The notes: generated from the letters alone by a model not told the origin. DNA of 64,000 bases from Delphinapterus leucas (GCF_002288925.2 NW_022098076.1:86374964-86438963), one strand, 5' to 3'. Counted from the first letter of the stretch, positions 35,578-47,052 are shown. A program made the numbers and translations.

Positions 35578-35915
35578 TTTTTTTTTTTTTTTACAAATTT
35601 ATTTATTTATGTATTTTTGGCTGCATTGGGTCTTCGTTGCTGCGCACGGGGTTTTCTCTAGTTGTGGCTAGCAGGGGCTGCTCTTCGTTGCGGTGCGTGG
35701 GCGTCTCATTGCAGTGGCTTCTCTTGTTGCAGAGCACGGCTCTAGGCGCGCAGGCTTCAGTAGTTGGGGCTCCAGGGCTCTAGAGCGCAGGCTCAGTAGT
35801 TGTGGCGCATGGCCTTAGTTGCTCCGCGGCATGTGGGATCTTCCCGGCCCAGGGCTCGAACCCATGTCCCCTGCATGGGCAGGTGGATTCTCAACCACTG
35901 CACCACCAGGGAAGC
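35578..35915 (-). repeat. CHR-type SINE, long form
   Basis: Duplication CTATGAGTCATTTCT (35563) / CTATGAGTCACTTCT (35916), 14 of 15. Confidence 0.92.
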
Positions 35916-36199
35916 CTATGAGTCACTTCTAATGAACCAAGTTTGCAACCATGAAATTTAAACTAACAGAAGGAATAAAGTCAGAAGATGGCTTGAGTCT
36001 ATACCAGCTTATCATTTCACTGATGGAATTCCATAAAGGTGATTTCATTCTGAACGAGTTGCACTACAAGAAGGACCCCATCATTATCTTGTGGAGGATT
36101 CAAAGGTTGTAGTCATCCTTAAGTTGCAATTACATATCAAATACTAGAAAAATTCAAACGCTTTCCATAATAACTATATTAGGATAGACCAAGTTAGAA

Positions 36200-36565
36200 A
36201 TTGTGACTTGGGATCACAAACCACCCTAAAACAACAGTGGCTTAAGACAATAATATCTGTTTGTTTCATTCATGATTCATACTCATTGTGGGCTGATAGG
36301 AGGCTCTGCTCCACAATGTCTTTCAGTAACTCAGGCTATTAGAGACTCCACCGTCTTGTAACTGAACCATCTGAAGCACATGGTGTCCTTAGTCACTGCG
36401 GCAGGGAAGAGACAGCTGAGGTTCATGCACTCTGTTTTGATAGAGCATTTCTACTCATAGTCCTTTGGCCAGAATGAATTACATGGCCCCACGTAACTGC
36501 GTGGCACAGGGAGGTGTGGGAGAAGAGAGGGAATACTTGGTTAGCGTCACAATCTCTGCCACAAA
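36200..36565. repeat. Old interspersed repeat related to 23790-24290
   Basis: Shares the AACCACCCTAAAACAACAGT and GTGGCTTAAGACAATAATAT start and ends in GTCACAATCTCTGCCACAAA. More decayed than the other two copies. Confidence 0.45.
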
Positions 36566-37372
36566 CTGGAAATCCCGAACAAAGCAGTGTGTACGTTAAG
36601 ATTCATATATATGAAGATAGTATCATAATAGTATTTTTTCTCAAATACAGTTACCTGCTTTCACATCTTCCATACTAGAAAAAAGAGACCTTAATTTTTC
36701 ATTTCTCCTCTTTTCTGTCTTTCTTGGGAACATGTGTCTGGCTTTAGAACCAAAGACTACACTATGCTTATAAAATACTCTTCCTGTAAAGAACTGAGTT
36801 TCTTTCTCTCTTTCACCCTCTGAGATGTCTATTTTACACCCTCTTCTCTCTCCCCAAGTCTCTGTATCCCACCTTCTTCCTCACTCTTAACTGATGTTGA
36901 GTCTTCTTATTTCAATGAGAAACTAGAAGCAGTCATAAGAGAATGGCCTCCTAGGCCACTCACCAGTTCTGCTGGTGCCTCGTTCTGCTTTACTTCCTGT
37001 TGCAGGTGATAAATTCTCCCTGTTATCATCCATGGCCACACCTCCACTTGTGGATTTCACTCCCCTCACCGATTCAACAACTTGGCTCAGCAGTTATCCC
37101 TCTTCACCATGCATCACTGCATCATTAATTTTACCCCTCTACTGGATCATTTCCATCAGCACATAAACATACATTTAAAAAAAAATTGCCTTGACCTCAC
37201 TCCCCATTCTGCTCTTAAAGCAAAATTCCTCAAGCATTCTCTGTACTTGCTATTTCTACTTCCTCTCCTCTTCTTTCTTGGACTCACTCTAGCCAGGCAT
37301 CCATCCCCACTAAGCCACCAAAACTGCTCTTGTCGAGGTTGCTATTGTCCATCACCTTGTAAAATACACCAG

Positions 37373-37794
37373 TTTTTTTTTTGAAAGATTTTTTTTTTTG
37401 ATGTGGACCACTTTTAAAGTCTTTATTGAATTTGTTATAACATTGCTTCTGGTTTTTTTGTTTTGTTTTGTTTTGTTTTTGCGGTACGCGGGCCTCTCAC
37501 TGGTGTGGCCTCTCCCACAGGCTCCGGACGCGCAGGCTCAGCGGCCATGGCTCATGGACCCAGCCGCTCCGCAGCATGTGGGATCTTCCCGGACCGGGGC
37601 ACAAACCCGTGTCCCCTGCATTAGCAGGCGGACTCTCAACCACTGCGCCACCAGGGAAGCCCTGCTTCTGTTTTTTATGTTTTGGTGTTTTGGTTGCGAG
37701 GCATGTGGGATCTTAGCTCCCTGACCAGGCATCGAACTTGCACCCCCTGCATTGGAAGGTGAAGTTTTAACCACTGGACCACCAGGGAAGTCCC
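37373..37794 (-). repeat. CHR-type SINE variant, interrupted by another SINE
   Basis: T-tail, GATGTGGACCACTTTTAAAG and CTTTATTGAATTTGTTATAA on the left; GGCATGTGGGATCTTAGCTC and CCACCAGGGAAGTCCC on the right. Confidence 0.75.
37453..37662 (-). repeat. CHR-2-like SINE nested in another SINE
   Basis: GTTTT-unit tail, GCGGTACGCGGGCC, end GGGAAGCCC; TTGCTTCTG on both sides. About 20 bp (the GTTGCGGAGC part) are missing. Confidence 0.92.
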
Positions 37795-37799
37795 ACCAG

Positions 37800-38620
37800 T
37801 CAGTTTTTAATTCCCATCTTATTTGACTTTTCAGCAGCATTTACACATTTCATTATTCTCCAGGTTTTCTTTGCTCTTCTCAGTCTCCCTGGCTGAAAAC
37901 TTTATGCCCTGACTGCCTAATGCTGGAATGTCCTAGAGCACTTCTTTGGGCCATTTTCTCTATCTACAGTCACACTGAGATGATAGCTTTAAATATTATT
38001 TACATGCAGCTAATTTTCAAACATACGTTTCCAGCCCTGAGTTGCCCTCTTGAACTCCTAACTTTTATATCTCATTGCATGCTCAATGCTTCCTCCTAGA
38101 TCTAGCAGTATAGACATCTCAAATTTAACACATCCAAACCAGACCTCTGAATTTCCCCACACACATACTTATTTACAAATTCTAATTCTCCCACAGTCTT
38201 ATTTTTCTGTCCTTGGCAACATTCACGCAGCTGCTCAAGCCAAAAACTCGTCCTTAATTCTTCTTTCTGCTCTTCCTTCTCATCTAATTCATTATCAAGT
38301 GGTATGAGCTCTACCTTCAAAATATATCTATCATCTGACTCTGTCTCGCCTCCTGCCTGGCCACCATCCTGTTACACGCCATCCTCATATCTTCCTGGAT
38401 TTTCTAGAAAGAACTCCACAGTAGATTTGCTTTCACCTCATGGGAATAGCAGCGTACTTTCATCATTTTACCTCAGGACTATGTCAGTTCTCCAGCTGAG
38501 TCATACTTACATCACAGAGATATTGATCCCGTCACCTTCCTACATGCTGGTCTGCATTGGTGACGTCATGCTGATGAGCAGGAGTAGCAGATACCTTGGA
38601 TGCCTTGGTGAGATTGTAGA
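37800..38620. repeat. L2-like LINE fragment (patchy)
   Basis: AGCAGTATAGACATCTCAAA, ACACATCCAAACCAGACCTC and AAGCCAAAAACTCGTCCTTA resemble an L2 stretch. 36.7-37.35 kb may be the same kind. Confidence 0.4.
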
Positions 38621-38624
38621 TGTC

Positions 38625-38831
38625 AGGGAGCTGGCGCAGTGGTTGGGAGTCCGCCTGCCGATGCAGGGGACGTGGGTTCGTGCCCCTGACTGGGAGGATC
38701 CCACATGCCGCGGAGCGGCTGGGCCCGTGAGCCACGGCCACTGAGCCTGTGCGTCCGGAGCCTGTGCTCCGCAACGGGAGAGGCCACAGCAGTGAGAGGC
38801 CCGCGTACAGCAAAAAAAAAAAAAAAAAAAA
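38625..38831 (+). repeat. CHR-2-like SINE lacking its 5' end
   Basis: Starts within the head (CTGGCGCAGTGGTTGGGAGT); the usual GGGCTTCCCTGGTGG is replaced by CAGGGAG. A-tail 38812-38831. Confidence 0.9.
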
Positions 38832-38840
38832 TACTTTAAG

Positions 38841-39048
38841 GAGCTTCCCTGGTGGCACAGTGGTTGAGAGTCCACCTGCCGATGCAGGGGACACGGGTTC
38901 GTGCCCCAGTCCGGGAAGATCCCACATGCCGCAGAGCGGCTGGGCCCGTGAGCCATGGCCGCTGAGCCTGCGCGTCCGGAGCCTGTGCTCCGCAGCGGGA
39001 GAGGCCACAGCAGTGAGAGGCCCGCGTACCACAAAAAAAAAAAAAAAA
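38841..39048 (+). repeat. CHR-2-like SINE, right behind another
   Basis: Head GAGCTTCCCTGGTGGCACAG, A-tail 39033-39048; only ATACTTTAAG separates it from the previous copy's tail. Confidence 0.93.
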
Positions 39049-39129
39049 TTGAGAGGCCTGCCATCTCAATGCGTTATCTAGAATCCATTGCCTTATTGTA
39101 ACTTTCTATCCTAAGGAAACAGCACAGCT

Positions 39130-40345
39130 CATTGTGGATATTTTTAGTTTTAAGGTGACATTCAGCACATTTGAGTTTGCTTCCCTGACTCATTTACCAA
39201 ATAGCCCATAAAGCTGCCAGTTTTAAATGGGGCCCAGCTTGCAGTGTAAGCAGCTGAGCCACTGGCTCCTTGTGATCCAGCAGATTTCATGGTGCTCAGA
39301 GCGCCTGTGGCCTGTACGGCCATGGCCTGTCGGGATCCTTGCTGAAAGTTATGGCATGCGTCATCGGGAAAATTACACCTCGTACCTCCAGGGTTTTAGA
39401 GTAACGGCATGGATGCTTTTACAGGTAACTGCTCTGCTATTGAGAAACAGCTCTTGGATTTCTGTGGGGCAAAGGCTAATGTTTTGCCTAGATGGTCAAA
39501 GTCTTGAAAAGAACAAGATTTGGAGACTAATGAGGAGTTCTGGGGAAGAGGTATTTGGGTGGACTTTTCAGAATAAGCCAGAGAATCAAGATATTTGTGT
39601 CCCATGTGACTGCTCACCAAAGAGCACTCAGTGCCGAGGATGCTTCCGGTAATGAGATGATAAGGTGGTTTGCTCTATGGGTGTCAGTCAGCTCCTTTCC
39701 CCAGCTGGGCTCATAAACCAAATGCCCAGGTGGCAAGGATGGAAATTGTGCACGGACTCAACCACATGAGTCTCTTCTTTTCAAGATTAACCTGCCCACT
39801 GTCACAGGAGAGGCAATGCTGAGTCCCCAGGAAGGCGCCATGCTCCAGGCGGTCCAATCAGTAACGAGGTGGTAGGTCAGTTACACTGGACGCTTTTCAC
39901 CAAGGAGAAAGCAGCGATTTGTCCTCCCTGGATGGGTTACCTCTTCTGGGTATGGATCGGCTTTCCTGGCACGCCATGCTCCTTCAGCAACGTTGTGTGT
40001 AAACTGACCAAATGCCTTATTTTTCCATCATCGCAGCCCATACAAGATTGCTTCAGATTATTTTGCTGAAATAAATTCATTTATTAAACAAGTAGACATA
40101 AATAAATACGGTATGAGTACACAATTTCCTGCTCTTAGCTGCATACTCCACTGTCTAGAAATACTTGTCCTCACGGCTTCTTGGAGGCGCTTAATCCCTC
40201 ATCAGCTAACGGGCAACACTTTACAACGTTGGAGCGCGGTCTTACAGGATGTATTATACGGTCTCAGTCACTGGCCAGAATGTGGTCCTGTTTCTTCTGT
40301 AGCTACAATCAAAGGACGGAAGTGGGAGTATCATCTCTCAGAATC
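39130..40345 (+). mobile_element. Decayed endogenous retrovirus pol remnant (RNase H to integrase)
   Basis: Reading across frames on the + strand, 39.2-39.6 kb resembles the RNase H end of a retroviral pol. About 39.61-39.85 kb resembles the zinc-binding start of integrase, and 39.86-40.34 kb the integrase core and its C-terminal side (for example NTLQRWSAVLQDVLYGLS at about 40208). The order of parts is that of an ERV-L-like or class I pol, but the family is not certain. Stops and frameshifts interrupt every part, so it is an old, dead copy. No LTR was identified on either side. Part of it (39611-39815) is present again, identical, at 34903. Confidence 0.75.
39611..39815 (+). repeat. Source copy of the 205-bp duplication
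   Basis: This copy lies inside the pol remnant, and the sequence on both sides continues the same retroviral gene, which marks it as the original. Its partner is at 34903-35107, in the same orientation, 4.7 kb away. Confidence 0.9.
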
Positions 40346-40690
40346 ATACATAGTCACCCATGTGAAAAAGTGTTGCTTCCTTCTCCACAGCTTAGGCTTC
40401 TAGTAGGTTAGGGATCTTGATAGTCAAAGAATGAATAGTTTCGCCTAAAGAACAACAATGACTCCATTGAACTAGAAATTAAAAGAATGAAGAGTGCTCC
40501 CAGGCTATCTGGGGCTCCTAATGCCACTGAACAAACAGGCAAAAAAAAACAAAAAAACAAACAAACCCAAATGGGCATTACTGTGTTGGCTCTGGTGATT
40601 AATCATGTTTATTAGAGAAAAACAGAGTTGCTTGTTCACAGTGAAATTACAGAGAAGTATTTCTGGAACCCGGACCATCCCTGCAAGTGC

Positions 40691-40843
40691 TTTTTTTTTC
40701 TTTTTCTTTTTTTTGGGGGTGGCTGCACTGCGTAGCTTGCAGGATCTTAGTTCCCCAAGCAGGGAGGGATCGCCTGGGATGGAACCCCTGGCCCCTGCGG
40801 TGGAAGCACCGAGTCCTAACCACTGGACAGCCAGGGATTTCCC
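40691..40843 (-). repeat. Short CHR-type SINE, diverged
   Basis: T-rich tail, GGGTGGCTGCACTGCGTAGC, end CCAGGGATTTCCC. Confidence 0.8.
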
Positions 40844-41142
40844 TGTGTGAGTGCCTTCTAATACTGGCATGTTCAATGGCAAAACTTATTTAAAGAAGAC
40901 TAAAACATCTTCTACCTGAGAGATCAAGAAGTACTCACACCCAGCAGGAACCGGAGACGGTTTGGATCACCTCAGCAGGTATAGCAGCTTGACCAGTTGA
41001 GGTGCTGGCTGAGAACAAAAGGATGGTGGAAAGGGTAGTAGAACGAGAAAATTACAAACACAACTCCTGCTTGTGACCAGTTGCCGAACCTAGGACTATA
41101 GTAGCTCCCTATATTTTCTTCCTCACCCAGTGATATGTACAT

Positions 41143-41451
41143 GTTTTAAAAATTTATTTATTTTTGGCTGCGTTGGGTCTTCGTTGCTGCGCGCGGGCTT
41201 TTCTCTAGTTGCGGCGAGCGGGGGCTACCCTTCGTTGCGGTGTGCGGGCTTCTCATTGCGGTGGCTTCTCTTGTTGCGGAGCACGGGCTCTAGGCGTGCG
41301 GGCTTCAGTAGTTGTGGCCCGCAGGCTCAGTAGTTGTGGTGCATGGGCTTAGTTGCTCCACGGCATGTGGTATCTTCCTGGACCAGGGCTCGACCCCGTG
41401 TCCCCTGCATTGGCAGACGGATTCCTAACCACTGCACCACCAGGGAAGCCC
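41143..41451 (-). repeat. CHR-type SINE, long form
   Basis: Perfect 12-bp duplication TGATATGTACAT (41131-41142 and 41452-41463). Confidence 0.95.
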
Positions 41452-41463
41452 TGATATGTACAT

Positions 41464-42180
41464 TTATATGTAAACCAATATTTTCCTCTTTCCCTTTCTT
41501 CTATTATTTTATACAGGGCAAGTCAGTACTGGTTAACTTTATAATTCTAGGATACAAAGATGAACTGGGATTAACTAGAGGTAACAAACACTACCCAGAG
41601 GTTTGTAGTGACTGCTGGGATTTGGCGGGAGTGGGGTGGAGGTGAAGGCAGAGAATAAACGCATTGTCACCGTATGAGGGGCAGTTGCTTTGCATTAGGT
41701 GGAGCATTGCTGCTGCCATCATTGGGAAGTTTACGTGTGAGAGGAAGGGTCTGTATGTGTGAGAAGAAGGGTCTGTATGGATAAGAACAGCCAGGAGGTC
41801 AGACAGAGGAGACATGCAGTGGGCTGGCTGGCTTCACGCCCGTTTGAGCTCCCTCACACTACACGGAGTTGCCTTTGCGTGCTGTGAAGGTAAGAAAGAT
41901 AAAAGCTACATTTCATGGATGCCTTTGCAAGTAGTGTCTTGGGCGTAGCCTGGGCTCTGTCAAGTAGACCCACGTGCAAGAGTCTTGGAAGGAAGATGTG
42001 AGCCAGGTGGGGCAGCCTCCGTGCTTTTCCTGCCAGCATGGCGCTGAGGCCTGTAGGGGAGGTTCTAGGGTCCAGTCCAAGGCGTTAGCACATCTTTAGG
42101 TGCTGAGTGTTGGGGAGCAGAAGCAGTGAGATTTCCACTAGAACAGTCTGGGTTTCTTGTTTCGTTTTTTAATCTGACTG
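41464..42180. other. Unassigned intronic DNA
   Basis: Only a short tandem (GTGTGAGAAGAAGGGTCTGTATG-like, two units at 41735-41780) stands out. Confidence 0.4.
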
Positions 42181-42184
42181 CTGA

Positions 42185-42400
42185 TTTTTTTTTTTTTTTT
42201 TTTTTTTTTCTGTATGCAGGCCTCTCACTGTTGTGGCCTCTCCCGCTGCGGAGCACAGGCTCCGGATGCGCAGGCTCAGCAGCCATGGCTCACGGGCCCA
42301 GCCGCTTCGTGGCATGTGGGATCTTCCCAGACTGGGGCACAAACCTATGTTCCCTGCATCGGCAGGCGGACTCTCAACCACTGCGTCACCAGGGAAGCCC
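42185..42400 (-). repeat. CHR-2-like SINE
   Basis: T-tail, TGTATGCAGGCCTCTCACTG, end GGGAAGCCC; CTGATTTTTTT on both sides. Confidence 0.93.
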
Positions 42401-42408
42401 TGATTTTT

Positions 42409-42640
42409 TTTTAAAGTAATTTTTATTGGAGTATAGTTGCTTTACAATGTTGTGTTAGTTTCTGCTGTACAGCAAAGTGAATCAGCTACATGTATACATA
42501 CATCCACTCTTTTTTGGATTTCCTTCCCATTTTGGTCACCACAGAGCACTGAGTAGAGTTCCTGTGCTATACAGTAGGTTCTCATTAGTTATCTATTATC
42601 TATTTTTTAATTTTTTAAAAATGTTTTTGGAATAGACAAA
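42409..42640 (-). mobile_element. L1 3' end, antisense
   Basis: TTTATTGGAGTATAGTTGCT, TGTGTTAGTTTCTGCTGTAC and CCTGTGCTATACAGTAGGTT. Confidence 0.87.
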
Positions 42641-42691
42641 GTCTTTATAGGCATATAAACAAAGGCAGAAACCATATATAAAAGACTATTA

Positions 42692-43041
42692 GGGCTTCCC
42701 TCGTGGTGCAGTGGTTAAGAATCCACCTGCCAGTGCAGGGGGTACGGGTTTGAGCCCTGGTCCGGGAAGATCCCACATGCCGTGGAGCAACTAAGCTCAT
42801 GCGTCCCAACTACTGAGCCTGCGCTTTAGAGCCCGCGAGCCACAACTACTGAGCCCGTGTGCCACAACTCCTGAAACCCACACGCCTAGAGCCCGTGCTC
42901 TGCAACAAGAGAAGCCACTACAATGAGAAGCCCGTGCACCGCAACAAAGAGTAGCCCCTGCTTGCTGCAACTAGAGAAAGCCTGCACGCAGCAACGAAGA
43001 CCCAACGCAGCCAAAAATATAAATAAATTAATTAATTTTGA
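42692..43041 (+). repeat. CHR-type SINE, long form
   Basis: Perfect 12-bp duplication AAAAGACTATTA (42680-42691 and 43042-43053). Confidence 0.95.
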
Positions 43042-43121
43042 AAAAGACTATTAGATTTGATTCTGTCCTCGTAAACAAAATTAAAAAAATTTTTAATTTG
43101 CACATGTAAAAGTAATAACCC

Positions 43122-43296
43122 TTGACCGCCTGGAGGGGTGGGATAGGGAGGGTGGGAGGGAGGGAGACGCAAGAGGGAAGAGATATAGAAACATATGTAT
43201 ATATATAACTGATTCATTTTGTTGTAAAGCAGAAACTAACACACCATTGTAAAGCAATTATACTCCAATAAAGATGTTACCAAAAAAAAAAAAAAA
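43122..43296 (+). mobile_element. Short young L1 3' end
   Basis: GGATAGGGAGGGTGGGAGGG, GCAATTATACTCCAATAAAG and an A-tail; AAAAGTAATAACCC on both sides (about 43108 and 43294). Confidence 0.9.
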
Positions 43297-43309
43297 AGTA
43301 ATAACCCAA

Positions 43310-45000
43310 ACTTTAGAAAGAAAATGAGCAACATGTGATTAACTTTGCAGAATTATTATAAATTGGTAAGTAAAAGACTAATAATACCATAATACAAAAA
43401 TGAACAGAGATTATGAACAATTAGCAAAAGAGGAAATACAGAAATCAACAAAGTTTGACAAAGCAATCTCATAAGTAAACAAAGAAATGTAAATTAAAAG
43501 AAGACGCCTTTATAGCCAACTAAGTCTAAGGATTTATTTTGCATGGCGATGCTCTGTTTACACTACTTTAGGAATTATAAGTCAGTAAACACTTTCTACA
43601 GGATACTTTAATGGCATATACTCAGTTCTTTTGAAAAGTTAAATTTTTAAGAATGTACTTTAAAGAAAATCACGTGTTAATAAACATATATGTAACAAGG
43701 GTATTTATAGTAGAATTATTTTTAATCATTAATTATCTATTTTATACATCTAGCTGCTGTTATTCCTGGCTGTAGAGCATTGAACGTTCCCCTCTGGTTT
43801 TACTAGATATTCTGTGAGCTTCCTATTGCCTGTACTGAATCCCCCTCAGCTTAAACAGCATAGGATATGTTCTGTGGTCTGAAACAAGGGGCCCTGTCCA
43901 GTACCATAGGTGCTCCATACAGTTTGGATGGACGGATGAACGCAGGAATGGATAGGCTATTGAAAATTGTGGGGCAGCTTATCTCCACGCTAAATGGACC
44001 AAATTATAGTCACTTTAGTTTGTATTTCTCTTTTCTTATTTCTTCCTTTATTGTTAGTTTCTCAGCCCGTTGTTTTCTGCTTTCACTACTCTGCCTCTGA
44101 TGGCATCAACCAGCCTTCTAATTTGCTGTGTCTAGACTGCTGAGGGCTAAAGGCTGTACACGAAACTAAAACAAATTCTAAGGAAAGGAAGAATGATTAG
44201 TGAGTGTAGGCCTTTTCTGCAGAACCCCCCCCTCCCCGCCTTTCTAAATAGAGCCCAACTGGATTCAGTATTCTGGAGTTGGAGGGACTTTACCATGCCT
44301 GTCTGCTTCTCCTATTTAAGTGTTAAAGTTGCCCTCTAATTTTAAATAGTGAAATAATTAGTTCAGCCTAATTTTTGTCAGTCAGATCAACTCTCTTTAT
44401 TATTCACAGGCACAGGGTCTGCACAGATCATTATCCATAGATAATCTTGTTTCCCACCATCATTGACCTTCCAGCGGCCCATCTGCTTCTTGTGTTTCTT
44501 TGCCTCCTTGTGAGAGGAGTCTTTGTGAGTTGCTCCAGGGGGCCGTGTCTGGGAGGGTCTGAGCAGGAAGCAGGAGCCTCAGCCCACGAGCTCTGCGCCG
44601 CTCCCCGCCCCCCACCAGTTTAAAGGAACTGTGGGCTCCTTAATGATCCTCTGTCATGCCTATTCTTTCCGCTGCTGGATTTTCACATGTGATGGGAGAA
44701 TCAGGTTGGTGATGAACTTCCCTGAGCGCACAATTGGCACAGGAAGGATGGAGCCAGGAAGTGTTCTGGGGCCCTTCTTTGAGCACGTTTCATATTACCG
44801 GAGTTATCACTATGCAGTGTCAAATATCCAAGCACCTTTAAACGTTCCTAGTCTTGCATACAGGTACCAAAAAATCACGGCTATCGCTAAGGTCGGAAAT
44901 AATAAATGTAATGGAAGCTTTAACTTTAGGAAAGATTTGGGGGCATGGAAGCAAGGGATTAGGAAATCTCCTGTTAAGAGTGCTTAGTAGCAAAAGACTG
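43310..45000. other. Unassigned intronic DNA with a GC-rich patch
   Basis: 44550-44620 is GC-rich (CTCTGCGCCGCTCCCCGCCC), followed by a 118-codon open frame (44631-44987) that matches no protein I know. Confidence 0.4.
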
Positions 45001-45002
45001 AT

Positions 45003-45120
45003 GGGACTTCCCTGGTGGTCCAGTGGTTAAGACTCCACGCTTCCACTGCCGGGGATGTGGGTTAGATCCCTGGCTGGAGAACTAAGATCCCACATGCCCA
45101 GCAGTGCGGCCAAAAAAAGT
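45003..45120 (+). repeat. Short CHR-type SINE
   Basis: Head GGGACTTCCCTGGTGGTCCA, tail AAAAAAAG; AGACTGAT on both sides. Confidence 0.85.
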
Positions 45121-45134
45121 AGCGGGAGACTGAT

Positions 45135-45812
45135 GAACATAGTTGCCGTAAATGCTGGTGACGATTGAAAAGTCCTAGTAGGAAATCTTGGGTAAATGGC
45201 AGCTGAACTCTGGCGGCTTTGAACTTGGAGGGAGGGCAAAGTGGTCTTGTGCAGGTATTGGGCCAGAGGGGTCTTGTCTGTCCTTAACTTCATGGCCCTC
45301 AGGTAAAGGCCCAGACTGCAGAAGAACATCCCTGGGAAGATTATTCCCAGAGAACGGCTCCCTTTGCCATGTGTCTGGCAGGCCTGGGGAGCGACTGCAT
45401 CTTGTAGGCCACTCTGTTGCATGGTGTGATGTCATGCATGCAAAGGACTCGGAATAAAACATGAGGACGGGACCCTGGCACCAGGAATGTGTAAATTTTA
45501 GGTGTGCTGGTTGGCAGTCTCCGAGGGCTGCTTGTCCGCTTCAATGCGGTTCGCTACTGAGTAGCCCGCAGTGACCTACGGTGTCCGCTGTACAAGCCCG
45601 GGGAGAGGTGACTCAAGCAAGGGTTTAACATGACGCTGAGCAGGAGTTAGCAACGCTTCTCCTCGAGAAACTGCTGCAGCCCTCGGTGAAGATCGGTTGA
45701 CCACACCATTATCAGCCTGTTATGTGGCTAACTGGAAATTCACCACATAATGTTACGTATGTAAACTTAACCATATCATGTTGTATGTGTACTGTTTATA
45801 ACTGTGTCACAT
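45135..45812. other. Unassigned intronic DNA
   Basis: Not recognised. It contains an AATAAA at 45452 and could be an LTR or old retrocopy. Confidence 0.35.
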
Positions 45813-45822
45813 TTTGCATCTT

Positions 45823-45937
45823 TTTTTTTTTAAACTTTTTATTTTATATGGTAGTATAGTTGATTAACAATGTTGTGTTCGTTTCGGGTGTACACCAAAG
45901 TGACTCAGTTATACATATACATGTATCCTTTTTCAAA
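45823..45937 (-). mobile_element. L1 3' end, antisense
   Basis: TATAGTTGATTAACAATGTT; TTTTGCATCTT on both sides (45813 and 45938). Confidence 0.87.
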
Positions 45938-46197
45938 TTTTGCATCTTAAATGAGATCAGGACTTGATTTATTCCGTTAATCGAATATTGCTTCATCCTT
46001 TAGACACTTGTGCACTTGCCTCTCCTCAAAGAGGAAGTTTCTGGAGTCAGAACTGTGTCTGGCACATCTTTGTGCACCCGTGGTGTCTCCTCCAGTGTCT
46101 CACAGGCAGCAGGGGTTGGATAGTGATGTTGTGAGTGAGTGGGCTTTTCCTTAACCCATGTATGATGTCACCCACCTCTGACTTTTTCCACCCACAG

Positions 46198-46386
46198 TTG
46201 TGCACGTCAGGCAAACTGTGGGAGCAGATCGTCCAGTCTGCCTGTGACCACATCACCCCAGACATGAGAGCCCTGGCTCAGGATATGGGCTGGAGACAGA
46301 TGTTCTTCACCAGCAAGCTGCAGCTCCAGCGGCACCTCCGCAAGAGGATACAACAACAAGGAAGCCAGAGGAGCAGTGAGCTCTAG
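46198..46386 (+). CDS. FBXO36: FBXO36 terminal coding exon with stop codon
   Basis: The acceptor is CCCACAG ending at 46197 after a pyrimidine-rich tract. The exon starts in phase 0 and encodes 62 residues, including GKLWEQIVQSACDHITPDMR and DMGWRQMFFTSKLQLQRHL, then a basic tail ending ...RSSEL and TAG at 46384-46386. This matches the C-terminal region of FBXO36 after the F-box. Together the three exons here plus a 32-residue first exon would give 188 residues, the family's usual length. The C-terminal tail is basic and looks less conserved than the body. The 3'UTR follows directly, with AATAAA signals at 46673 and 47047. Confidence 0.94.
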   Translation: MCTSGKLWEQIVQSACDHITPDMRALAQDMGWRQMFFTSKLQLQRHLRKRIQQQGSQRSSEL

Positions 46387-46672
46387 GGTCACACATTCCT
46401 ACCTGCAGGAGAGTTGAGGCACGGCTGTGTTTTCCATCTGTGTCCAAACCTCTTCTGCTGCCTTTGATTAAGAACTAAGGTTTTGTTGATTCAAGGAGCC
46501 ATAGAGTACTTGCACACAAATGCAGCACACCGCCTCTGCTGGGCTTTGCCCGAGCCACGGTCCCTGCCACAGGGAGGGTCAGCTCATGGCCCCAGCACAG
46601 GGGCAGCAGGACAGGAGGCGCCCATGCCCTGCCACCCATAAGAAAAGAGGCTTCTGCTGTATGGTAACAAAC

Positions 46673-46678
46673 AATAAA
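46673..46678 (+). terminator. Candidate proximal polyadenylation signal of FBXO36
   Basis: Canonical AATAAA 287 nt after the FBXO36 stop codon, followed by a T-rich stretch (GGTTTTTATT). It would give a short 3'UTR of about 300 nt. Confidence 0.55.
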
Positions 46679-47046
46679 TGATTATTAGCAGGTTTTTATT
46701 ACGTATGTATTTTATCTAGGCGTTGGAAAGGGGAACACGGCTTTTGAATTTTTTCCTGGTGTCTGTCATCTGAATCCATCCATGAGTAGGTGGCTGTGTG
46801 TCCCCATAGGGAACTGTGAGGGGACAGGGGCAGCGGGAGACACTCCTGCTGAGTGCAGCTGCCTTCCTGACTCTGCTCCGCTAAGATGGTATGCAGGTCC
46901 CCCACCCTCGGGACCCGGGATGCCAGGCTCCATCCCCCCACGTGAACAGCCTCTGACCTGGCCCTGGGACATGGCCGGAGAGAATTCTAGACATTCTGCT
47001 TGCAGACCTCGTGCAGAGTCCAACTTCCCAGGACTTTACGTTGTCA

Positions 47047-47052
47047 AATAAA
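47047..47052 (+). terminator. Candidate distal polyadenylation signal of FBXO36
   Basis: Second AATAAA, 661 nt after the stop codon and before the antisense L1 fragment that starts near 47120. Use of this site would lengthen the 3'UTR to about 690 nt. Confidence 0.4.

Noticed and set aside
3020..39081. Many short open frames of very similar protein sequence (GLSLLWPLPLRSTGSG, VESPPADAGDTGSCPG and the like)
   Set aside because: They are the six-frame translations of CHR-2-like SINE copies on either strand, not genes.
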